64,000 nucleotides of DNA, taken from contig NC_089492.1 in the NCBI RefSeq assembly GCF_036850765.1, positions 180,374,106-180,438,105 of the forward strand, written 5' to 3'. The notes below the pieces were generated by a model. That model did not search any database. It saw nothing but the letters and a program-made list of their open reading frames with translations, and was not told where the DNA came from. Positions 56,370 through 64,000 of the stretch are shown here, piece after piece (within the stretch, counting starts at the first letter, position 1; every line of letters starts with the position of its first letter). A program made the translations under genes and the position numbers. Source of the stretch: Saccopteryx bilineata (lineage: Eukaryota; Chordata; Mammalia; Chiroptera; Emballonuridae).

Positions 56370-57680
56370 AAACTTTTGATATTCATCAATTCACCTATAA
56401 AATTACAATGGGTTCTTTTTCTACTTCATTTCATTTTTGTACCCCCTTTTCCTAAAAGCCCAGCATATTCTACAACGGCCACTTGAAAACACCTTATACA
56501 TTAGAAGCCAGAATTCTTGGCAACAAGTCAATAATAAACATTTTCTTTGTGAAGTAACACATTGTTTTTGCCAGACAAAAGGAGAGAAAGAGACAGTAAA
56601 GCTGACAGACAACTTATAAAACTCTTATGACTTATTGTGTTTCCTTAGGGAAGAGTTAAAAGAAATCGGTTCATGGCTTATTCTATTTGTCAGAACTGAA
56701 CATGGTTATTGTACAGAGCTTGTAAAACCTTGACTGCTTTGTCTAGAATTGCATTTTAGTTTTCAGGTCTTTGTTGTACTTCCTCAAGCTGTTCAACTGA
56801 GCTTGCAGAAGACGTAAGAGCTGCATTCTAAAGATGGGACCTAGAGTGAGCTCACACACATTTTCATCAGGGTACCTAAACCAGAGCTACTCAAAGGTGA
56901 CTCTGTGGCAGCAGAAGTGGGAGGGGCTTGTTTGTGTGGCTGTAATCTAAGTTCTACCCTGGACTTCTGCTTTGACATGATCACAATTCATTTTTATAGT
57001 ACTTTGTGTTGATGGCATTTTTATGCCTTATTGCACTTACTCTTCATAATCATTATAGAAGGTAAATAGTATTAACCCTCACTTTATAGCTAAGAAGAAA
57101 CTGAAGCTCAGAGAGTTTATAAGTCATTCAGCAAGAAAACCAATCTCTGGGCAATCTTGCCTAGTACAATAAAAACTTTTTTTTGTAATAATAATGATGG
57201 TGTGATTAGAGATTTTCAAATGTTTCTGTATGTAATAACAATATGTGTAGGACCATTGGCTAGCATTAATAATGCCTTATAACCATATCATTATGTTGGT
57301 TACAATACCAAAAAGAAAGAAAAATATTCAAAATAGGAGAAATAACTCTGATATAGCCACATTAATAAACTTGACAGTATTACCAATACTGTCGATGTAC
57401 GATGTGACTGAAATAGCAACATATTAAAGAACGCAAATTCAAAAGTGAACCACCAACCATTTTCAAGTTAAATAACTAAAGGAGTTTCCCTAAACACCTA
57501 CAATTTGGCTATGACACAGGAAGTATGTAAATATTTTTATTTATGGTCAATCTGTGAATTTTCTATCTCAAAAATGAATTGACATTTTGGAACATTTTTA
57601 TTTTTATTTTTTTATGAATTGGCTACTAAATCAAGACTCTGTGTATTGACACATCCTTTGAATACACATACAGATTATGC
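56370..57680. other. unannotated DNA with a MIR-like patch
   Basis: About 57,040-57,150 (CACTTTATAGCTAAGAAGAA, CTGAAGCTCAGAGAGTTTAT) fits an antisense MIR. No gene is supported. Confidence 0.4.
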
Positions 57681-57695
57681 AAAAGTTACAAATTA

Positions 57696-57877
57696 GACTG
57701 ACCTGTGGTGATGCAGTGGATAAAGCGTCGACCTGGAAATGCTGAGGTCACCGGTTCGAAAACCTGGGCTTGCCTGGTCAAGGCACATATGGGAGTTGAT
57801 GCTTCCTGCTCCTCCCCCTTCTCTCTCTCTGTTTCTCTCTCTCCCTCCTCTCTAAAAATGAATAACTAAAATAAAAA
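57696..57877 (+). mobile_element. tRNA-headed SINE, short type
   Basis: Head GACTGACCTGTGGTGATGCA, B-box-like GGTTCGAAAACC, a CT tract and an A-rich tail. The exact 15-bp TSD AAAAGTTACAAATTA is at 57,681-57,695 and 57,878-57,892. It is very close in sequence to the SINE at 31,651-31,878. Confidence 0.93.
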
Positions 57878-57892
57878 AAAAGTTACAAATTA

Positions 57893-58707
57893 CACATTAT
57901 GACATTGCATACTGAGCTTATGTCCAGCTCAAGATTTTTTAAACCCTTGATATTCAAGGCTAATATGGCTAATAGGCAGAAGTTCAAGGATAGCCATTTC
58001 TAAGATACTCTTCTTTTTGTACTGATTTAAGTGTGAATACCTTTGCATGCTTCCTTCTTTAAATTTTTAATTGGACTCAATTACTGTTTGAAATCATTGG
58101 TGCCAGAAACTCTTCCTGCTAGCTGTGCTCTACTCTCAACCACATACTTCTTGAATGTCCCAATCTACTGTTGGGCTTGAGATTCCAAAAGGGACTGAGC
58201 ATCTTCCCCAATCTAGTCATTCATTAGTTAGTTCAATAGCTTAACATTTATGAAAAGACAGTTCATTCATAATTATGCACATATTATACCTGCAGGCATA
58301 TGAAATATGAGACAATTTTCTACAACTTCTAAAGGCATGGTAAGAGACAATTTCTCAGACATTTTCCCAGAGGCTACCAACAAATAGATTTTCTTTTTTC
58401 AAGGAAATAATTTTCAAACTATTCTTCCCAGAGTCCTAAGCATTTCTAAAAGGTACCTCATGAGCCTCAGAGAGGGGTGGTAAGAGTAGGTGTTGTATCA
58501 TGTTTAATCCTTCAACTTTCCTCACAAAGAACAGTGAAACTGTTTCTAATGTTGATATTCTTCATAAAATTTGGCTAATGGCTACCAAGAGCAAAACAGC
58601 AAATGAAAACTATTGCTTTGGGGCCATGTAGGGAGTGCCTTTAGTTATCTAGTAAGGTATACTGAAATCCTCAAAATTCATGTCAAAACGTCTTTAAATT
58701 ATTTCAA
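57893..58707. other. unannotated DNA
   Basis: No gene or recognised repeat. Confidence 0.4.
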
Positions 58708-58978
58708 TTTTTTTTTAATAAATTTTTATTAATGTTAATGGGATAACATTAATAATTCAGGGTACATATATTCAAAGAAAACATGTCTAGGTTATCTTGT
58801 CGTTAAATTATGTTGCATAACCCTCGCCCAGAGTCAGATTGTCCTCCGTCACCCTCTGTCTAGTTTTCTCTGTGCCCCTCCCCCTCCCCCTAACTCTCTC
58901 CCTCTCTCCCTCCTGCGTCCTCCCTCCCCCCACCACTGGTAACCACCACTCTCTTGTCCATGTTTCTTAGTCTCGTTT

Positions 58979-61900
58979 TTATGTTCCACCAATGTATGGA
59001 ATCATGTAGTTCTTGTTTTTTTCTGATTTACTTATTTCACTCCGTATAATGTTATCAAGATCACACCATTTTGCTGTAAATGATCCGATGTCATCATTTC
59101 TTATGGCTGAGTAGTATTCCATAGTGTATATGTGCCACATCTTCTTTATCCAGTCTTCTATTGAAGGGCTTTTTGGTTGTTTCCATGTCCTGGCCACTGT
59201 GAACAGTGCTGCAATGAACATGGGGCTACATGTGTCTTTACGTATCAATGATTCTGAGGTTTTGGGGTATATACCCAGTAGAGGGATTGCTGGGTCATAA
59301 GGTAGTTCTATTTGCAGTTTTTTGAGGAACCACCATACTTTCCTCCATAATGGTTGTACTACTTTACATTCCCACCAACAGTGTATGAGGGTTCCTTTTT
59401 CTCCACAGCCTCTCCAACATTTGCTATTACCTGTCTTGCTAATAATAGCTAATCTAACAGGTGTGAGGTGGTATCTCATTGTAGTTTTGATTTGCATTTC
59501 TCTAATAACTAATGAAGCTGAGCATCTTTTCATATATCTGTTGGCCATTTGTATTTCTTCCTGGGAGAAGTGTCTGTTCATGTCCTCTTCCCATTTTTTC
59601 ATTGGATTGTTTGTTTGTTTGTTGTTGAGTTTTATGAGTTCTTTGTATATTTTGGATATTAGGCCCTTATCTGAGCTGTTGTTTGAAAATAACATTTCCC
59701 ATTTAGTTGGCTGTCTGTTTATTTTGATATCAGTTTCTCTTGCTGAGCAAAAACTTTTTATTCTGATGTAGTCCCATTCATTTATCTTTGCCTTCACTTC
59801 TCTTGCCATTGGAGTCAAGTTCATAAAATGCTTTTTAAAACCCAGGTCCATGAGTTTAGTACCTATGTCTTCTTCTATGTACTTTATTGTTTCAGATCTT
59901 ATAATTAGGTCTTTGATCCATTTTGAATTAATTTTAGTACAAGGGGACAGGCTGTAGTCGAGTTTCATTCTTTTGCATGTGGCTTTCCAGTTTTCCCAAC
60001 ACCATTTGTTGAAGAGGCTTTCTTTTCTCCATTGTGTGTTCTTGGCCCCTTTATCAAAGATTATTTGACCATATATATGTGGTTTTATTTCTGGGCTTTC
60101 TATTCTGTTCCATTGGTCTCAGTGTCTATTTTTCTGCCAATACCATACAGTTTTGATTATTGTGGCCCTATAATATAGTTTAAAGTCATGTATTGTAATG
60201 CCCCCAGCTTCATTCTTTTTCCTTAGGATTGCTTTGGCTATTTGGGGTTTTTTATAATTCCATATAAATCTTATGATTTTTTGTTCCATTTCTTTAAAAA
60301 ATGTCATAGGAATTTTGATGGGAATTGCATTAAATTTATATATTGCTTTGGGTAATATGGCCATTTTAATTATATTTATTCTTCCTATCCAAGAACAAGG
60401 AATATTTTTCCATCTCATTGTGTCTTTCTCTATTTCTCTTAGCAATGCCTTGTAGTTTTTGTTATATAGGTCCTTTACATTCTTTGTTATGTTTATTCCT
60501 AGGTATTTTATTTTTTTGTTGCAATCATGAAGGGGATTATTTTTTTGAGTTCGTTTTCTAATATTTCATTGTTGGCATATAGAAAGGCTATGGACTTTTG
60601 TATGTTAATTTTGTATCCTGCGACCTTACTGTATTGGTTTATTCTTTCTAGTAATCTTTTTGTGGAGTCCTTTGGGTTTTCGATGTATAGGATCATATCA
60701 TCAGCAAAAAGTGATACCTTTACTTCTTCTTTTCCAATATGGATGCCTTTTATTTCTTTGTCTTGTCTGATTGCTCTGGCCAGAACTTCTAGCACCACGT
60801 TAAATAAGAGTGGAGAGAGTGGACAACCCTGTCGTGTTCCTGATTTAAGGTGGAAAGTCCTCAGTTTTACGCCATTTAATATGATGTTGGCTGATGGTTT
60901 ATCATATATGACCTTTATCATGTTGAGATATTTTCCTTCTATACCCATTTTGTTGAGAGTCTTAAACATAAAATTGTGTTGTATTTTATTGAAAGCCTTT
61001 TCTGCATCTATTGATAAGATCATGTGGTTTTTGTTCTTTGTTTTGTTGATATGCTGTATTATGTTAACTGTTTTGCGTATGTTGAACCATCCTTGAGATT
61101 CTGGGATGAATCCCACTTGATCATAATGTATTATTTTTTTAATATGTTGTTGTATTCGATTTGCCAGTATTTTGTTTAGTATTTTAGCATCTGTATTCAT
61201 TAGAGATATTGGTCTGTAGTTTTCTTTCTTTGTGCCATCCTTGCCAGGTTTTGGTATGAGGGTTATGTTGGCCTCATAAAATGTGTTTGGAAGTATTGTT
61301 TCTTCTTCAATTTTTTGGAAGACTCTGAGTAGAATAGGAACCAAGTCTTTGAATGTTTGATAGAATTCACTAGTATAACCGTCTGGGCCTGGACTTTTAT
61401 TTTGGGGGAGGTTTTTGATAGTTTTTTCTATTTCTTCCCTGCTGATTGGTCTGTTTAGTCTTTCTGCTTCTTCATGACTCAGTTTAGGAAGGTTGTATTG
61501 TTCTAGGAATTTATCCATTTCTTCTAGATTGTTGTATTTGGTGGCATATAGTTTTTCATAGTATTCTACAATAATTCTTTGTATATCTATGATGTCTGTG
61601 GTGATCTCTCCTCTTTCATTTTGGATTTTATTTATTTGAGTCCTGTGTCTTTTTTCCTTGGTGAGTCTTGCCAAGGGTTTGTCGATTTTGTTGATCTTTT
61701 CAAAGAACCAGCTCCTTGTTTTACTGATTTTTTCTATAGTTTTTCTGTTCTCTATTTCTTTTATTTCTGCTCTGATTTTTATTATCTCCTTTCTTCGGCT
61801 GGTTTTGGGTTGTCTTTGTTCTTCTTTTTCTAGTTCCTTAAGGTGTGAAGTTAAGTGGTTTACTTCGGCTCTCTCTTGTTTGTTCATATAGGCCTGAAGT

Positions 61901-62803
61901 GATATGAACTTTCCTCTTATTACTGCTTTTGCTGCATCCCAGAGATTCTGATATGTCGTATTTTCATTTTCATTTGTCTGTATCTATCTTTTGATCTCTG
62001 CGCTTATTTCTTCTTTGACCCATTTATTTTTTAAAAGTATATTCTTTAGTTTACACAATTTTGTGGGTTTTTCCTCCTCTTTTTTAGAGTTGAATTCTAG
62101 TTTCAAGGCTTTATGATCAGAAAATATGCTTGGTACACTTTCAATTTTTCTAAATTTGCTGATATTGTCTTTGTGGCCCAACATATGGTCAATTCTTGAG
62201 AATGTTCCATGTACACTAGAGAAAAATGTATACTCTGTCGCTTTGGGATGAAGTGTCCTGTAGATGTCTATCATATCCAGGTGTTCTAGTATTTCGTTTA
62301 AGGCCACTATATCTTTATTGATTCTCTGTTTGGATGACCGATCTAGAGCCATCAGCAGTGTATTGAGGTCTCCAAGTATGAGTGTATTTTTGTCAGTTTT
62401 TGTTTTAAGGTCAATAAGTACCTGTCTTATATATTTTGGTGCTCCTTGGTTTGGTGCATATATATTAAGGATTGTTATGTCTTCTTGATTCAGTGTCCCC
62501 TTAATCATTATGAAATGACCATTTTTGTCTCTGAGTACTTTTTCTGTCTTGTAGTCAGCATTATTAGATATGAGTATTGCTACACCTACTTTTTTTTGGG
62601 TGTTGTTTGCTTGGAGTATTGTTTTCCAGCCTTTCACTTTGAATTTGTTTTTATCCTTGATGCTTAGATGAGTTTCTTGTAGGCAGCATACAGTTGGATT
62701 TTTCTTTTTTAATCCATTCTGCTACTCTGTGTCTTTTTATTGGTAAGTTTAATCCATTTACATTTAGTGTAATTATTGACACTTGTGGGTTCCCTATTGC
62801 CAT
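58979..62803 (-). pseudogene. L1 ORF2, multiple lesions
   Basis: ATG at 62,803. An extra A in the run near 62,705 shifts the frame, a TAG at about 61,984 stops it after the endonuclease, a one-A loss near 60,510 shifts it again within the reverse transcriptase, and a TGA near 60,119 stops it once more. Long open blocks remain: the endonuclease from 62,637 to 61,984; the reverse transcriptase from 61,887 to 60,508 with FADD; and the C-terminal part from 59,968 to 58,979 with the cysteine motif and the normal end. The RT region that copy A has lost is present here. Confidence 0.92.
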
Positions 62804-63033
62804 TTTATAAATTGCTTTCTGTTAGTTTTGTATCTTGTTTGATTCTTCTCTTTTGTTTTTCTATTGTTTGTTTTTGTTCGTTTGTATTCCATACTTCTTT
62901 CTTCTGTTGCTACCTTTTTTAAGTCAAGTGTTTTTGTGGTGGTTTTTTCAAGGGTGGTTACCATTAAGTAATGAAAACGGTACCTACCATATTCATTGTA
63001 GTACCCTATCTTATGAGTATTTCTGCGCTTCAT
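62794..63033 (-). CDS. 79-codon inter-ORF reading frame of L1-C (hypothetical)
   Basis: Third instance of the same frame, intact, although ORF1 and ORF2 of this copy are both broken. It differs from copy A by about nine substitutions (four silent) and no indels. Its stop overlaps the ORF2 start by 10 nt. Confidence 0.35.
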   Translation of the reverse strand: MKRRNTHKIGYYNEYGRYRFHYLMVTTLEKTTTKTLDLKKVATEERSMEYKRTKTNNRKTKEKNQTRYKTNRKQFIKWQ

Positions 63034-63129
63034 CGTCCTTTGCTACTGTTAATTTTCATCTTTTCTCCCCTTTTTTTTCTTTTGTTGTCACAGTTTAAAT
63101 TTGGTTTTATTGTTTTCTTGGTGGAGCTG

Positions 63130-64000
63130 TTACTTGTGGTTTTGTTTTCTTTTGTTCTTTGAATCTGGTTGAAAAACCCCCTTTTGTATTTCCTGGAGTG
63201 GGGGCTTTCTGATGATAAATTCTCTCATCTTTTCTGTATTTTGAATGTTTTTATATCTCCTTCGTACTTGAAGGATTGCTTTGATGAGTATAGTATTCTT
63301 GGCTGAAAGTTTCTCTCTTTCAGGGCTTTGAATATTGGAGTCCACTCTCTTCTAGCTTGTAGAGTTTCTGCTGAGAAATCTGATGATAATCTAATAGGTC
63401 TTCCTTTATATGTTGTATTCTTCTTTTCCCTGGCTGCCTTGAGAATTTTTTCTTTGTCATTGGTTTGTGTCACCTTCATTATTATGTGCCTTGGAGTGGG
63501 TTTGTTGGGGTTAAGAAAACTCGGTGTTCTGTTTGCTTCTTGAATTTGAGGCTTTAGTTCTTTCCACAGGCTTGGGAAGTTCTCGTCTATTATTTGTTTG
63601 AGTATATTCTCCATTTCATTTTCTTTCTCTTCTCCCTCTGATATACCTATTATTCTTATGTTATTTTTTCTGATGGAGTCAGACAATTCCTGTAGGGCTT
63701 TCTCGTTTTTTATTATTTTTGAGTCTCTTTCTTCTTCTCTCTGTTGTGCCTCAAGTTGCTTGTCTTCTATTTCAGTAATCCTATCTTCTATCTGGGCTGT
63801 TCTATTAGCTAAGCTTGTTATTTTGTTTTTCAGTTCGTGAATTGAGTTTTTCATTTCTGTTTGATTTGTTTTTATAGTTTCAATTTCCTTGGTAATATAT
63901 TCTTTGTGTTTGTTGAGTTGTTTTCTGAGCTCCCTAAATTGCCTTTCTGTGTTTTCTTGTATATCTCTGAGTATTTTTAAGATTTCTATTTTAAATTCTC
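63130..64000 (-). pseudogene. L1 ORF1, partial, frameshifted
   Basis: The frame is open from 63,998 at the window edge through the coiled coil, the RRM-like block and most of the C-terminal domain. A one-base loss near 63,240 ends this frame with TGA at 63,225. In the next frame the normal C-terminus continues to the stop at 63,130. The start codon lies outside the window. Confidence 0.88.

Larger units (their letters stand above)
58708..64000 (-). mobile_element. L1 copy C, antisense, cut by the window edge
   Basis: The reversed A-tail is nine Ts at 58,708-58,716. Next come the C-rich reversed 3'UTR (about 58,855-58,930), ORF2 (62,803 to 58,979), the inter-ORF frame (63,033 to 62,794) and ORF1 (open from the window edge to a frameshift near 63,240, stop at 63,130). 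The 5'UTR and left TSD partner are outside the window. Sequence is closest to copy A. Several frameshifts and stops make it non-autonomous. Confidence 0.95.

Noticed and set aside
55897..56370. 150-codon-class frames on both strands across young SINEs (also 26,954-27,489 and 52,775-53,276)
   Set aside because: They are created by the GC-rich SINE body and recur in every young SINE copy.
60527..61096. 189-codon + strand frame within L1 copy C, and similar antisense frames in copies A and B (for example 41,119-41,613 and 42,445-42,894)
   Set aside because: They are shadows of ORF2 on the opposite strand; the A-rich sense strand gives long T-rich antisense frames without recognisable domains.

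Overview
This window looks like non-coding nuclear DNA of a bat (Chiroptera). The pointer is a set of about fifteen tRNA-headed SINEs with a Ves-type head (a 'CCCTGGCC..TGGCTCAG' start, a B-box-like 'GGTTCGATTCC', a pyrimidine-rich body and an A-rich tail). Many have exact target-site duplications (TSDs). Recent hAT miniature elements and a large, recent L1 lineage fit the same picture. I cannot name the family or species. I see no convincing host protein-coding exon, so the window is intergenic or deep intronic.

Layout. Positions 1-2,600 hold a GC-rich, loosely tandem stretch and a decayed antisense L1. Positions 2,600-6,680 hold an MLT1-like LTR piece, CA-rich low-complexity DNA and old L2/MIR relics. 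Positions 6,697-14,184 are L1 copy A (+), bounded by a 15-bp TSD; it has a complex 5'UTR, a broken ORF1, and an ORF2 interrupted by an antisense solo LTR (11,546-12,817) and missing its reverse transcriptase region. Positions 14,200-35,500 are old sequence peppered with SINEs, hAT elements, MIR, L2, L1M and MLT1 relics and a tiny U6 retrocopy. Positions 35,516-43,492 are L1 copy B (+), 7,977 bp with a 14-bp TSD, 242-bp promoter monomers, and ORF1 and ORF2 each broken by one main stop; it sits inside an older L1 3' end. Positions 43,647-46,840 hold two hAT miniatures, a deleted mariner, and an MLT1-like LTR that received a 129-bp perfect copy of a segment 1.6 kb away. Positions 46,840-58,700 are mostly old sequence with SINEs and one unclassified inverted-repeat DNA element nested in a MIR. 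Positions 58,708-64,000 are L1 copy C (-), which runs off the window.

How it fits together. The L1s are the autonomous engine. Their ORF2 endonuclease/reverse transcriptase is the known source of the 3' A-tails and variable-length TSDs seen on the SINEs and on the U6 fragment. The four recent hAT elements carry no usable transposase and would have been moved in trans; all four have 8-bp TSDs with a central TA, which points to the Buster branch.

The best leads for something undescribed are: a 79-codon ORF that is open in all three L1s between ORF1 and ORF2 and overlaps the ORF2 start by 10 nt; unrelated upstream 5'UTR modules on L1s with homologous bodies; and the 129-bp templated duplication. 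I found no sign of a new defence, toxin or metabolic system.
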